A stretch of DNA of 64,000 nt from Sulfurospirillum sp. 1612 (GCF_036556685.1 NZ_CP140614.1:1-64000), one strand, 5' to 3'; positions 49,512-59,424 are shown, counted from the stretch's first letter. The notes: generated by a model not told the origin, from the sequence alone. Made by a program: numbers and translations.

Positions 49512-51878
49512 TTATTGGCACCCTTCGCATTCGATACTTCTATCGGCAACATCAAGTTGACTTTCTGGAGATTGACTTCTGAGATAATATGTCGATTTTA
49601 TACCCAGTTCCCATCCTAGCATATAGATGTCGTTTAGGTATTTTCCGCTCGCTTTATCTAAAGTAATAAAGATATTGAGACTTTGTCCTTGATCAATCCA
49701 CTTTTGACGAATGGCTCCGGCTTTGATGAGTAGCCGTTGGTCCAACTCATATGCTGGAGTATAGTAATTCCACGTTTCTGGATTGAGTTTCGGCACGACG
49801 ACGGGAATCATACCGGAGAGATTTTCTTCAAACCATTTTCTTTTGTACACGGGTTCGATGGTTTGTGTGGTACCCACAAGAATCGAAATAGAGCTGGTTG
49901 GCGCAATTGCCATGAGGTATCCATTTCTCATACCCGATTTCATGACTTGTGCGCGTAAACTTTCCCAATCACAGCTGTAGCCAAACAATCCTCCCCGATC
50001 TACTAATTTTTTAGCTTTTTCGTTGGCGGTATCTATAGGGAAAATTCCTCTGCTCCATTTTGAGCCTTCAAAATCTGGATACGCTCCTTTTTCGATAGCA
50101 AGATTGGATGAGGCTTTGATGACATTGTAGCTGATGAGCTCCATCACTTCATCAATCTTGGCAAAGTGGTCGTAACTTCCCCATTCTATTTGTTGTTCTG
50201 CTAACATTTGTGCTTCTCCCATGACGCCAAGACCGATGGAGCGGGATTGAAGGTTGGTGTGTTTTACCTTAGCATGAGGATAGAAATTGAGGTCTATCAC
50301 GTTATCTAACATTCTGGTCGCAATTGGGATGACACGTTCAATATCTTCTTGGGTATTAATTTTGGAGAGATTGACGCTCGCAAGATTACATACGGCGGTC
50401 TTGCCTTCATTCATCTCTTTTTCTACAATAAAGACATTTTTCCCATCGATATTATCGAGGGCGGTGATTTTTTTGGCTTTCTTTTCAATATTGCCATTGA
50501 TGATGACGGTATCCTCTTCTTCAAACGTCTCAAAGCTTCCATCATCAAAAACTACTTTGATTTTATAATGATTGGGCTCTGTATTTTGAAATATTTCCGT
50601 ACATAGGTTTGAACTTCTGATAATTCCGGCGTGGTCATTTGGATTTGCTTTGTTTGCGTTATCTTTAAAGCATAAAAATGGACTACCACTTTCAAAATAG
50701 TTTAGAATGATTTTTTTCCATAACTCTTTGGCTCGAATGTGCTCTTTTGGGATGCTGTCATCCTGTTCGTACTCTAAATATTTTTTTTCAAATTCAGCGC
50801 CATAAAGTGATGGCAGGTCGCTAACGTTTGCGGGATCAAAAAGAGTCCATATCTCATCATTTTGGGCACGTTTCATAAACAAGTCATTGATCCAGAGTGC
50901 TGGAAAGAGATCATGAGCACGTCGTCGCTCTTCTCCTGAATTCTTTTTGAGATCCAAAAAGTCAGATATATCCATATGCCACGGTTCAATATATACAGCA
51001 ATAGCTCCTTTTCTCGTTCCTAGCTGATCGACGGCAATAGCAATATCATTGGTGATTTTCAAAAATGGGATAATCCCTCCGGCTGCATTTTTATGCCCAT
51101 CAATCATACCTCCCATAGAGCGTACAATATTCCAATCCCAGCCGATTCCACCACCAAATTTACTCAAAAGTGCCATCTCTTTATAGGAATCAAAAATACC
51201 TTCGATATTATCAGGGGTACTTCCGATATAGCAAGAGCTTAGTTGGTGTCTTGGTGTCCGTGCATTTGAAAGTGTTGGTGTGGCTAACATAACTTCGAAT
51301 TTAGATATTAAGTCGTAGAATTTTTTAGCCCAATCTTGACAGTTTAGTTCATTTTGTGCCAAGAACATTGCGATAGCCATGAACATATGCTGTGGCAATT
51401 CTATTGGAGCACCTTTGGAATTTTTGATAAGATAACGATCATAAAGTGTTTTGATTCCCAGATAAGTAAATTGAAAATCGCGCTCTGGTTTAATATATTG
51501 GTCTAAATCATCTAAATCATATTTCTCTTTGAGGCCCAATAAAATACGCCCCTCTTTTTCGCCTCTTGCAAAGTAGTCTGCCAATTTACCATATCCTGTA
51601 AATTGATTGACCTTGTGATACAAGTCGTACAAAAACAGACGCGCGGCTACAAACGTCCAATTGGGTCTATCGATGTCAATTTTATCGACGGCCGTTTTGA
51701 TGAGTGTTTTTTGTATCTCTTCGGTTGTAATCTTATCTCTAAATTGTATTTTTGCATCGACTTCTAGCTCACTTTGGCTCACGTTTTCTAAGCCTTCTAT
51801 TGCGGAGAATGTGTATTTTTGTATTTTAGATATATCAAGGGGTTCAATTCTACCATTTCTTTTTTGTACTGTTAACAT
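49512..51878 (-). CDS. nrdA: Ribonucleoside-diphosphate reductase, class Ia alpha subunit
   Basis: NrdA is the catalytic subunit of aerobic ribonucleotide reductase. The 788 residues include an N-terminal ATP-cone (VQKRNGRIEPLDISKIQKY), an active-site Cys in HQLSSCYIGSTPDN, SNLCTEIFQ, the loop-2 region NLASVNLSK, and the C-terminal redox Cys pair CEGC in the last five residues. It lies 17 bases after purB and ends at a strong terminator. Its partner nrdB is beyond the class III genes. Confidence 0.97.
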   Translation of the reverse strand: MLTVQKRNGRIEPLDISKIQKYTFSAIEGLENVSQSELEVDAKIQFRDKITTEEIQKTLIKTAVDKIDIDRPNWTFVAARLFLYDLYHKVNQFTGYGKLADYFARGEKEGRILLGLKEKYDLDDLDQYIKPERDFQFTYLGIKTLYDRYLIKNSKGAPIELPQHMFMAIAMFLAQNELNCQDWAKKFYDLISKFEVMLATPTLSNARTPRHQLSSCYIGSTPDNIEGIFDSYKEMALLSKFGGGIGWDWNIVRSMGGMIDGHKNAAGGIIPFLKITNDIAIAVDQLGTRKGAIAVYIEPWHMDISDFLDLKKNSGEERRRAHDLFPALWINDLFMKRAQNDEIWTLFDPANVSDLPSLYGAEFEKKYLEYEQDDSIPKEHIRAKELWKKIILNYFESGSPFLCFKDNANKANPNDHAGIIRSSNLCTEIFQNTEPNHYKIKVVFDDGSFETFEEEDTVIINGNIEKKAKKITALDNIDGKNVFIVEKEMNEGKTAVCNLASVNLSKINTQEDIERVIPIATRMLDNVIDLNFYPHAKVKHTNLQSRSIGLGVMGEAQMLAEQQIEWGSYDHFAKIDEVMELISYNVIKASSNLAIEKGAYPDFEGSKWSRGIFPIDTANEKAKKLVDRGGLFGYSCDWESLRAQVMKSGMRNGYLMAIAPTSSISILVGTTQTIEPVYKRKWFEENLSGMIPVVVPKLNPETWNYYTPAYELDQRLLIKAGAIRQKWIDQGQSLNIFITLDKASGKYLNDIYMLGWELGIKSTYYLRSQSPESQLDVADRSIECEGCQ

Positions 51879-51895
51879 AAAGATTTCCTAATTTT

Positions 51896-53224
51896 TTATT
51901 TGAAAACTCGATCAAAAATTTTATCAACATTTTTGATGTAGTATGTGTAGTCAAAGCAGTCTCTAATCTCTGCTGGACTTAGTTTTTTCCTCAAATCCTC
52001 ATCTGCCAAGAGATTTTGCATAAAGAGACTTTCGTCATGCTCATTGATGGCAGGTTTTCCTACTTGAAGATCTGCCCAAACCTTCATGGCGTTACGTTGT
52101 ACAATTTTGTAAGCATCTTCGCGGCTGACGCCTTTTGCGGGAAGTTCTAATAAAACGCGTTGTGAAAACACCAATCCTCCGGTTAAATTTAGATTTTTCA
52201 TCATATTTTGAGGATAAACGAGTAGTTTTTCAATCAAACCACTAAGGCGGTTGAGCATGAAATCAGTCGTAATAAATGCATCAGGAAGGGTAAATCTCTC
52301 AACAGAACTGTGGCTGATATCACGCTCATGCCAAAGGGCTACGTTTTCCATCGATGGCATGGCAAAGCTTCGGATTACCCTACACAATCCAGTGACATTT
52401 TCACTCAAGACTGGATTTCTTTTGTGCGGCATCGCGGAGCTTCCTTTTTGACCGGCACTAAAAAATTCTTCTGCTTCATAAACTTCTGTTCTTTGATAGT
52501 GTCGTATCGCTACGGCAATTTTTTCGCAGCTTGATGCTAAAAGAGCTAACGCATTCATGAGGTTTGCATAGCGGTCTCTTTGTATGACTTGATTGGATAC
52601 CGGTGCGGGAGTTAGTCCAAGTTCTTTGCATACTATTTCTTCAAGCTCTATTGGAGAGTGTGCCATATTGCCCATCGCACCACTGATTTGCCCAACACTG
52701 ATGACTTTGAGGCTATGTTGTAAGTTTTCCAAATTACGTTTGATCTCATCATGCCAAATCGCTAACACTAACCCAAAAGTAATAGGTTCTCCATGAATCC
52801 CATGACTTCGCCCTACCATGAGGGTTGTTTTGTGTTCTAACGCTCTTTTTTTAATGTTTGTCATGAGGACTTTAACATCTTCTATGATGAGTTCTAGTGA
52901 ATCTTTCATCTGAAGTGCTACGGCAGTATCAATACAATCTGAACTGGTCATGCCATAATGCACCCACCTACTCTCTTCGCCCAGGCTGTTAGCGACACTA
53001 GTTAGAAAGGCAATGACATCATGCTTGGTTTTCTTTTCAATCTCATCAATTTCTTCCACTTTAAACTGTGCGTTATCAAGGATTTTCTTGCAATCTTCAT
53101 CGTTGATTAGGCCCAGTTGATTCCAGCCTTTTACCGCTGCTTTTTCTACTCTCAGCCAAGCATCGTATTTTGCTTGAACTGTCCATTTTGTTTTCATCAC
53201 GTCTCTGGAGTAACGCTCTACCAT
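51896..53224 (-). CDS. purB: Adenylosuccinate lyase
   Basis: PurB cleaves SAICAR and adenylosuccinate in purine synthesis. The 442 residues carry the superfamily signature GSSAMPHKRNPV, the catalytic HYGMTSSDCIDTA, and VGRSHGIHGEP. It is the promoter-proximal gene of a purB-nrdA unit, which couples purine supply to deoxynucleotide supply. About 158 bp separate it from the divergent pseudouridine synthase gene. Confidence 0.97.
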   Translation of the reverse strand: MVERYSRDVMKTKWTVQAKYDAWLRVEKAAVKGWNQLGLINDEDCKKILDNAQFKVEEIDEIEKKTKHDVIAFLTSVANSLGEESRWVHYGMTSSDCIDTAVALQMKDSLELIIEDVKVLMTNIKKRALEHKTTLMVGRSHGIHGEPITFGLVLAIWHDEIKRNLENLQHSLKVISVGQISGAMGNMAHSPIELEEIVCKELGLTPAPVSNQVIQRDRYANLMNALALLASSCEKIAVAIRHYQRTEVYEAEEFFSAGQKGSSAMPHKRNPVLSENVTGLCRVIRSFAMPSMENVALWHERDISHSSVERFTLPDAFITTDFMLNRLSGLIEKLLVYPQNMMKNLNLTGGLVFSQRVLLELPAKGVSREDAYKIVQRNAMKVWADLQVGKPAINEHDESLFMQNLLADEDLRKKLSPAEIRDCFDYTYYIKNVDKIFDRVFK

Positions 53225-53382
53225 TGTGGCAATCCTTAATATAAATTTTGCTATTGTTTCATCTTTGATATGGCGTAATACGGTAGATACAGTTACTTTA
53301 CAAGAAAGTAAAAATCTATCATAATTGCTTAATATTTATATATCTATTCTAACTAAAAGTTAGTTAAAAAAGGATAAATTTA

Positions 53383-54279
53383 GTGGGATTTGTCAGAAAG
53401 AAATTTTTTGTAGACGAAAAGATAAAGGCGTATCAGTTTTTGATTAATACGTTTCATTGTACAATGCGACAAGCTCAAAAGTGGATTGATAAAAAGAGAG
53501 TTTTTCTAAACAATGAGATCATGATGACAAAAAGCGCTGAAATTGCTGGCATGGTTGAAGTGATTGTCTTCGTGCCTAAGCCTAGAGGGTTGTTGCCAGT
53601 TTTTGAAACAGAAGATTTCGCCATTTTTGAAAAACCTAGTGGCGTGTTAATCCACCCCAATGGTTTTTCAGATGAATATAGTTTGAATGATGAGATTAAA
53701 TATCTCTATGGTGAGAATGCCAATGTCGCACATCGGATTGATAAAGAGACAAGCGGATTAGTGTTGGTTTCAAAGCACAAAGAAGCCGAAGTCATTTTAA
53801 AGATGATGTTTGAGGCGCGGGAAATACAAAAAGAGTATGTCGCGATTGTTGAGGGGAAATTAGAACAAAATCTCATCATAGATGCGGATTTAAAGTCAAA
53901 TCTTGATAGCTCCCCCATACGATTGAAATCTTTTGTTGTTTCATCAGGTCATCGCGCGATTACTCACGTATTCCCCTACTCTTATGATGCAAAGACAAAT
54001 AGGACCTTAGTCAAGGTGAGACCTCTGACTGGTAGAACCCATCAAATCCGCGTGCATATGTTTCATGTGAAACACAGAATTGTTGGCGATCCGATATATG
54101 GTGTCGATGATGAGTTCGTGGAAGAGTATTTGTGTGGGACGCTAGACAAAAATGAGCGCAGAATACACAGTGGGGCTGAGAGATTGATGCTACATGCGCA
54201 TCGATTAAGTTTTTACTATAAAGAGATTGAATACAATGTTAGTAGTAAAATAAAATTAGGAGGTTTTTTATATGAATAG
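53383..54279 (+). CDS. RluA-family pseudouridine synthase
   Basis: The protein isomerises uridine to pseudouridine in rRNA or tRNA. The 298 residues comprise an N-terminal S4-like RNA-binding part (about 17-70) and the synthase domain with the catalytic Asp in VAHRIDKETSGLVLV and the RluA segments FEKPSGVLIHP and PLTGRTHQIRVH. The exact target (RluC/RluD/TruC type) cannot be assigned. The start is a GTG at 53383 behind AAAAGGA. It overlaps the next gene by eight bases. Confidence 0.92.
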   Translation: MGFVRKKFFVDEKIKAYQFLINTFHCTMRQAQKWIDKKRVFLNNEIMMTKSAEIAGMVEVIVFVPKPRGLLPVFETEDFAIFEKPSGVLIHPNGFSDEYSLNDEIKYLYGENANVAHRIDKETSGLVLVSKHKEAEVILKMMFEAREIQKEYVAIVEGKLEQNLIIDADLKSNLDSSPIRLKSFVVSSGHRAITHVFPYSYDAKTNRTLVKVRPLTGRTHQIRVHMFHVKHRIVGDPIYGVDDEFVEEYLCGTLDKNERRIHSGAERLMLHAHRLSFYYKEIEYNVSSKIKLGGFLYE

Positions 54280-54883
54280 TGTCATGTTGGAAGGCGTTTC
54301 TGTCTCCCCAAGTAAGGTTGTCTGTGTGGGTAGAAATTATGTTGCACATATTAAAGAATTAAACAATGAAATGCCAACATCTATGGTCTTGTTCATGAAG
54401 CCAAATAGCGCGATAAGCCATGAGTTGAATACTTTTGGTCGAGTTTTACATTATGAAGGAGAAATCTCATTTTTGATGGAATCTTCCAAAGTAAAAGCTG
54501 TTGGTTTTGGGTTGGATTTGACAGATAGAAAATTGCAAGGGGAATTAAAAAGCAAAGGACTTCCTTGGGAGCGTGCGAAAGCTTTTGATGGCGCTGGAGT
54601 TTTTAGTGATTTTGTGCCGATTCATGAAGAAGATATTGATAAATTGAGCTTAAAATTATATATAAATGATGGTTTAGTGCAAGAAGGAGGTGTGCCATTG
54701 ATGATTTATCCACCTAAGGTTATCATTGAAGAGATTCGTTCTTTCTCCTCACTTGAAGATGGGGATATTGTGATGAGTGGGACGCCTAAAGGAGTCGGTG
54801 TAATCGGACAAGGAGATACATTTGTGGGTGAAATTTATCTTGGAGATGAGAAGATACTACGCAGTGCGTGGATTGCTAAATAA
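54272..54883 (+). CDS. Fumarylacetoacetate hydrolase family protein
   Basis: The 203-residue protein is a short member of the FAH superfamily (YcgM type), metal-dependent hydrolases or decarboxylases of beta-diketo acids. VCVGRNYVAHIKE opens the domain, metal ligands are in LHYEGEISFLME and the Asp in GLDLTDRKLQ, and GDIVMSGTPKGVG is the typical C-terminal loop. AGGAGG precedes the ATG inside the pseudouridine synthase gene. The substrate is unknown. Confidence 0.9.
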   Translation: MNSVMLEGVSVSPSKVVCVGRNYVAHIKELNNEMPTSMVLFMKPNSAISHELNTFGRVLHYEGEISFLMESSKVKAVGFGLDLTDRKLQGELKSKGLPWERAKAFDGAGVFSDFVPIHEEDIDKLSLKLYINDGLVQEGGVPLMIYPPKVIIEEIRSFSSLEDGDIVMSGTPKGVGVIGQGDTFVGEIYLGDEKILRSAWIAK

Positions 54884-54893
54884 AATCTTGAAT

Positions 54894-54919
54894 GACAACA
54901 AGTGAAGTCACTTGTTGTC
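54894..54919. terminator. Bidirectional stem-loop between FAH and the 31-residue peptide gene
   Basis: GACAACAAGTGA and TCACTTGTTGTC form a perfect 12-bp inverted repeat with two bases between (10-11 bp can pair around a loop). It sits between convergent genes. T-runs are weak on both sides. Confidence 0.6.
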
Positions 54920-54926
54920 CCATCGT

Positions 54927-55022
54927 CTAGTCGCTTAAAAATACTACTTTTATGATGCCAAATATAGCAGCAGCTACAAATACTAATAAAAATATTGCTT
55001 CACCTTTATCAACAATGCTCAT
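54927..55022 (-). CDS. Small membrane peptide, 31 residues, coupled to rlmN
   Basis: The ORF encodes [18 protein letters not shown] and then [13 protein letters not shown]: a short polar N-terminus and one long hydrophobic helix. Its ATG overlaps the rlmN end by 14 bases, with AAAGGA inside the rlmN coding region as ribosome binding site, and a stem-loop follows the stop. These features support expression. I know no family. It is the same length as, but not evidently homologous to, the peptide at 38844. Confidence 0.55.
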   Translation of the reverse strand: MSIVDKGEAIFLLVFVAAAIFGIIKVVFLSD

Positions 55023-56085
55023 TTTTTTCCTTTCTATCTTTTAATTGACCGCATGCCGCACTAATATCGAGTCCTTTTGACTCTCTAATGGTACAGAGTA
55101 AATTGTGTGCCAAGAGATACTCTTGGAAACGTTTTACTTTTTGAGGTTCAGGTCTTTGAAATTCACTGCCCTCATGGGGATTAAAAAATATGAGATTTAC
55201 CTTTGATTTGATACCATTGAGTAATTTGACCAGTTTTTTGGCACTTTGAATATCATCATTGAGGTCTTTTATGACGAGGTATTCAAACATCACTCTTTTT
55301 CTTGCATCAATCGGAAAATTTTTAACCGCATTGATGATGGATTCGATGTTATAAGCTTTGTTGATTGGCATGAGCTGCTCTCGCAGGACATCATCTACCG
55401 CATGCAAAGAGATAGCCAGTAGGATGCCAAGGTCCATTTCTCCTAGTTTTTTTATTTGAGAACTGAGTCCACTTGTGGAGATGGTTTGTCTTCTAGGTGA
55501 AATAGAGAGTCCATCAGGGTCTGCAAATATAGTAACAGCTTTTTTAACATTAGTGAGGTTATCAAGGGGCTCACCCATGCCCATAAAGACAATGTTAACC
55601 CGTCTATTTTCTGCTATATTGTTATCTTTTTTTATCATGAGGACTTGTGATGTTATCTCTCCTGGTGTTAGATTTCTCAAAAATCCACTCTTCCCTGTCA
55701 GACAAAACGCACACCCTATTTTGCATCCTACTTGCGATGAGATACAGATGGTATATCGTGTATGTTGGGCTAAGGTACCATCTTCATGATGTTGTTCTTT
55801 TTTCATTGGTAACAAAACAGCTTCGACGGTTTTCCCATCTTTTAACGAAAACAGATATTTTTTGCTACCATCGGCACTCTCTTCTATTGCTGCTATTTGC
55901 AAAGGATGAAAATCATACGCTTCTGCTAGGTCTGCTCGCAAACTTTTGGGTATATTTTGCATCTCTTCAAAGCTATTGACATATTTTTTGTATATCCATT
56001 CATAGATTTGTTTGGCTCTAAAAGCGGGTTTTATCAACTCGCTGAGCTCACTCTTGGTGTAATCAAGTATATTGGTTTTATTCAT
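55009..56085 (-). CDS. rlmN: 23S rRNA (A2503-C2)/tRNA (A37-C2) methyltransferase RlmN
   Basis: RlmN is a radical-SAM methyltransferase acting on A2503 of 23S rRNA and A37 of some tRNAs. The 358 residues show the radical-SAM cluster [19 protein letters not shown], and the C-terminal catalytic Cys in DISAACGQL. It overlaps the upstream phosphorylase gene by eight bases and ends within the small peptide gene. Confidence 0.95.
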   Translation of the reverse strand: MNKTNILDYTKSELSELIKPAFRAKQIYEWIYKKYVNSFEEMQNIPKSLRADLAEAYDFHPLQIAAIEESADGSKKYLFSLKDGKTVEAVLLPMKKEQHHEDGTLAQHTRYTICISSQVGCKIGCAFCLTGKSGFLRNLTPGEITSQVLMIKKDNNIAENRRVNIVFMGMGEPLDNLTNVKKAVTIFADPDGLSISPRRQTISTSGLSSQIKKLGEMDLGILLAISLHAVDDVLREQLMPINKAYNIESIINAVKNFPIDARKRVMFEYLVIKDLNDDIQSAKKLVKLLNGIKSKVNLIFFNPHEGSEFQRPEPQKVKRFQEYLLAHNLLCTIRESKGLDISAACGQLKDRKEKNEHC

Positions 56086-56638
56086 ATTGGCTCACTATTT
56101 TTTTGGTGTTTTCAATCAGTATTGATTTGGCTTTTTCGTGGTTTTTGATAAAATCTGTATGGGCATTGTTATCACAATAGTTTGTCACAACAAAAATACC
56201 CATCGCGGGAATATTGAACTTTTTTGCTACTGTTAGTATGGCATAAAACTCCATATTTTCAGCTTTTATGCCTAAATTTTCATATTTTATTCCTAATGGT
56301 TTGTTAGTGGTAATGTAGTTGCTCGAATTTATGATACAAGAAACACTGTTAGTTGTTTCACATGAAACATTTAAAGGAATTGATGCTATTTTATTTTGTA
56401 TTGGTGTATAACAAGTGTTAGAAAAAAAACCGGTTTCGATATTGGTGGCCGTGTGAGATATGAGCAAATCAAAGGGTTTGCATGAGCCATAACTGCCGGC
56501 CGTACCAATAAAAATTAGGGATTTGGGTTTTTGTTCTAAAATGAGCTGAGTTAATGTGATACTGCTTTGTATGAGACCAATTCCTACAGGAGTAGCAATA
56601 TCAAATAATTCATTGTGTCCCGCACTTAATATTTTCAT
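56078..56638 (-). CDS. Purine nucleoside phosphorylase superfamily protein
   Basis: The 186-residue protein belongs to the PNP/MTAN fold. [20 protein letters not shown] is the phosphate/nucleoside-binding strand, and [30 protein letters not shown] contains the Met-Glu contact to the ribose and the Asp region near the base. It is shorter than typical members (about 230). It could be a nucleosidase or phosphorylase, including a role in the futalosine pathway; sequence does not decide. It overlaps hisF by four bases. Confidence 0.8.
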   Translation of the reverse strand: MKILSAGHNELFDIATPVGIGLIQSSITLTQLILEQKPKSLIFIGTAGSYGSCKPFDLLISHTATNIETGFFSNTCYTPIQNKIASIPLNVSCETTNSVSCIINSSNYITTNKPLGIKYENLGIKAENMEFYAILTVAKKFNIPAMGIFVVTNYCDNNAHTDFIKNHEKAKSILIENTKKIVSQYE

Positions 56639-57429
56639 ATTCTAACAGGAATCTTTTCATGTTGAAGATAATTTTTGAGATCCATAATCTCAATTTCTTT
56701 GTAGTGAAAAATCGAAGCCGCTAAAGCGGCATCAGCACCATTTAAAAAGGCATCTTTAATGTGTTGCATCGTCCCTGCCCCTCCGCTTGCAATAATCGGA
56801 ATATCGACCAAGTCATTCATTTTCTTTGTGAGTTCAAGATCATATCCATCTTTGGAACCATCGCAATCCATTGAGGTTAAGAGAATCTCTCCGGCCCCTC
56901 TTCTCTCTACTTCTTTAGCCCATTGCAGTGCATCAATACCTGTATTGATACGACCCCCATTGATATAAACATTCCATGAATCTTTGTCTCTTTTAGCATC
57001 TATGGCGACAACAATGCATTGAGAACCAAATCGCTTGGATGCTGCATCAATAAAATCAGGGTTGTGAATAGCATGAGAATTGACACTGACTTTATCACAT
57101 CCTACTTTTAGTAATTTGTAGATATCATTGAGTGTTCGGATACCCCCACCTACGGTGAGTGGAATAAAAACTTCTTTGGCAACCTTTTCTACGATATCAA
57201 CGATAGTATCGCGCTCTTCATGACTGGCTGTAATATCTAAAAAGGTGATTTCATCAGCCCCTTCTTCATTGTAGCGTTTGGCGACTTCCACAGGGTCTCC
57301 AGCATCTTGTAGTCCGACAAAATTGACCCCTTTTACCACTCTACCATCTTTGACATCGAGACAAGGGATAATACGCTTTGCAAATGTTGAAAGGGGAGCT
57401 TCTATATTATTTTCCTGAAAATTTTCCAT
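56635..57429 (-). CDS. hisF: Imidazole glycerol phosphate synthase, cyclase subunit
   Basis: HisF makes IGP and AICAR from PRFAR using ammonia from HisH. The 264 residues include the (beta-alpha)8 signature [18 protein letters not shown] with catalytic Asp, FLDITAS, SVNSHA, and [13 protein letters not shown]. An N-terminal extension of about 17 residues ([17 protein letters not shown]) precedes the usual start, and AGGAGAA supports it. No other his gene is in the window. Confidence 0.96.
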   Translation of the reverse strand: MENFQENNIEAPLSTFAKRIIPCLDVKDGRVVKGVNFVGLQDAGDPVEVAKRYNEEGADEITFLDITASHEERDTIVDIVEKVAKEVFIPLTVGGGIRTLNDIYKLLKVGCDKVSVNSHAIHNPDFIDAASKRFGSQCIVVAIDAKRDKDSWNVYINGGRINTGIDALQWAKEVERRGAGEILLTSMDCDGSKDGYDLELTKKMNDLVDIPIIASGGAGTMQHIKDAFLNGADAALAASIFHYKEIEIMDLKNYLQHEKIPVRI

Positions 57430-57468
57430 TCTTTTCTCCTGGACAAATTTTATCTAAAAGTAGAAAAA

Positions 57469-57960
57469 TTATCGCTGAATTGTTTGATTTTCTAAATCTA
57501 AGAGATATTTTTTTATTTCTAAACCACTGGCATAGCCTGTGAGTTTACCCCCCGTCCCAATGACACGATGGCATGGAATGATAATGGGAATCGGATTGGC
57601 GCCATTTGCCCCACCAATAGCTCTGATAGCTTTAGGCTTACCGATGGATAAGGCTTGCGTCTTATAGCTGATTGTGTTCCCGTAGGGTATCTTTATGAGG
57701 GCATCCCAAGCAGCTTTTTGAAATGGCGTGCCCTGTGGCAAGAGTGGAATATCAAATGTGGTGCGCTTGCCCTCAAAATATTCATGGAGTTGATGTTGTG
57801 TTTGCACTAAAATAGTATTGTCTTCTTGGAGGGGATTATCAAATTGTAGATTCATCTCCTCCTTGGTGCTTTTGATCAACAAGGCTAAGAGATGTGTTGC
57901 ATTGGCAATAGCATAAATAGTCCCAATAGGTGATTGAATTGCTTTATAATACTTTTTCAT
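57469..57960 (-). CDS. ogt: Methylated-DNA-[protein]-cysteine S-methyltransferase
   Basis: The enzyme removes the methyl group from O6-methylguanine onto its own Cys. The 163 residues contain the acceptor motif IIIPCHRVIGTGGKLTGYASG near 125-145 and the DNA-binding helix KAIRAIGGANGANP before it. Ogt and Ada C-terminal types look alike here. About 39 bp separate it from hisF on the same strand. Confidence 0.95.
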   Translation of the reverse strand: MKKYYKAIQSPIGTIYAIANATHLLALLIKSTKEEMNLQFDNPLQEDNTILVQTQHQLHEYFEGKRTTFDIPLLPQGTPFQKAAWDALIKIPYGNTISYKTQALSIGKPKAIRAIGGANGANPIPIIIPCHRVIGTGGKLTGYASGLEIKKYLLDLENQTIQR

Positions 57961-58021
57961 GTTATTTTCTTTATATTATTTATTTGTGATTATACACAAA
58001 AAATATAAATATCTGAAGCAT

Positions 58022-58042
58022 TAATGATACTAGGTATCATTA
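58022..58042. promoter_or_regulatory. Perfect palindrome in the ogt-FAD oxidoreductase divergent region
   Basis: TAATGATAC and GTATCATTA form a perfect 9-bp inverted repeat around TAG. It lies 62 bp from the ogt start and 73 bp upstream of the oxidoreductase ATG, followed by an isolated AAGGAG. It looks like an operator for a dimeric regulator; it also resembles a Fur-type box. No regulator gene is adjacent. Confidence 0.45.
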
Positions 58043-58101
58043 TTAAAAAAAGAAGGAGATGATTGATGTCGATATTTTAAAAATTAGAAGGAAATTTTGG
58101 T

Positions 58102-58107
58102 TATAAT
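58102..58107 (+). promoter_or_regulatory. -10 box of the FAD oxidoreductase gene (leaderless arrangement)
   Basis: A perfect TATAAT lies 8 bases before the ATG at 58115 with no Shine-Dalgarno site between, so the mRNA probably starts at or next to the start codon. Confidence 0.45.
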
Positions 58108-58114
58108 TTGCATT

Positions 58115-59407
58115 ATGAAAACAGTAACATTAAAATCAAATTATGATGTGATTATTGTAGGTTCTGGACCAGCAGGTTTGGGGGCGGCTTTTAAGATAGC
58201 AGAAAATTCCGAGCAATCGGTGTTACTGCTAGAAAAGAAAAAAATAAGCTCCGGTGGACTTCGTAATGATTGCAAACAAAATTATACTTATCCCGTAGGA
58301 TTCCCTCTGGAGCACTGGAAAAAAGAAGATGCCGATGCCTTGATGGAGGAAGTGAAAGAACACTTAAATCCTACGATTGAAAGACGAGAAAATATCGACA
58401 AATACGTCAAAAGAGCGCAAAAGATTGATGTGGAAATATTGATGATTGACCAAGCACATGTCGGCACTGATAAATCTTCGAAACTCATCAGTGACTTACT
58501 TCAAAAACTCCGAACACTTCAAGTAGATGTCGTTTTGGAAACAGAAGTACAAGCATTGTCAAAAACGTCCAAAAAAATCATTCTTAGCGATGGTAGGCAC
58601 ATTGGATTTAATAATATTATCTTAGCACCCGGACGGGCTGATTATGATTGGATGCAAGAACAGATGGACCATATTGGTGTTGCATACAACGATAATATCG
58701 TAGATATCGGCATTAGAATTGAGATGAAAGAAGAAAATTATCCGATTGTCAAAGAGTATTATGATCCTAAAATCCTATTTCCCAATAAAGTGCGGACGTT
58801 TTGCACTAATTCCGGATGCGCTCATGTTGTCCGTGAAAAGTATAAAGGATACTATTCGGTCAATGGACACTCTTTATCAAAAGAAAATGAGAGAAATAAC
58901 CTTGTAAATTTTGCAGTCCTAAAGACCATTCGTCTCACAGAACCCGTAGTCAGCGGACAGCAATTTGGTAAAATCTTGGGGGAAATGGTGATGCAACTCA
59001 GTGGCGGTTCTGTGATTATGCAGCGCGTGGGTGATTTTAGATTGGGCTCTCGTAGTAAGGTTGAAACGTTTAATAATGATTTATATGACTTTAAACCAAC
59101 GCTTAAAAGTGCCGTAGCCGCAGACTTATCTCTGAGTATGCCTGCAAAGATATTGCGTGATATATGGAAATCACTCAAGATGCTAGATACTATTGTCCCA
59201 GGTGTTTTACATCCCTCAAATATCATCTATTATCCAGAGATTAAAACCTACTCAAATAAGCCACATTTTTTAGATGAAAATTTTAAAGTAAAAGAGGGGT
59301 ATTATATCATCGGAGATGGGGCTGGGACGAGTCGTGGTATTACAGCAGCGTGGGCCTCAGGTATCCGAGCGGCTCAGGGTATCTTAGCAGTCAAGCCCAA
59401 GAAGTAA
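58115..59407 (+). CDS. FAD-dependent oxidoreductase (COG2509 type)
   Basis: The ~430-residue protein begins with the Rossmann FAD-binding motif DVIIVGSGPAGLGAA. It continues with RNDCKQNYTYPVGFPLEHW, the IGFNNIILAPGRADYDW segment, a Cys-containing FCTNSGCAHVV, and the C-terminal FAD loop IIGDGAGTSRGITAAWASG. This is the uncharacterised FAD-dependent dehydrogenase group COG2509. No substrate is known. An alternative TTG start at 58097 has AAGGA before it and would lie across the -10 box. Confidence 0.8.
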   Translation: MKTVTLKSNYDVIIVGSGPAGLGAAFKIAENSEQSVLLLEKKKISSGGLRNDCKQNYTYPVGFPLEHWKKEDADALMEEVKEHLNPTIERRENIDKYVKRAQKIDVEILMIDQAHVGTDKSSKLISDLLQKLRTLQVDVVLETEVQALSKTSKKIILSDGRHIGFNNIILAPGRADYDWMQEQMDHIGVAYNDNIVDIGIRIEMKEENYPIVKEYYDPKILFPNKVRTFCTNSGCAHVVREKYKGYYSVNGHSLSKENERNNLVNFAVLKTIRLTEPVVSGQQFGKILGEMVMQLSGGSVIMQRVGDFRLGSRSKVETFNNDLYDFKPTLKSAVAADLSLSMPAKILRDIWKSLKMLDTIVPGVLHPSNIIYYPEIKTYSNKPHFLDENFKVKEGYYIIGDGAGTSRGITAAWASGIRAAQGILAVKPKK

Positions 59408-59424
59408 GCAATGTTTTGATGCCC

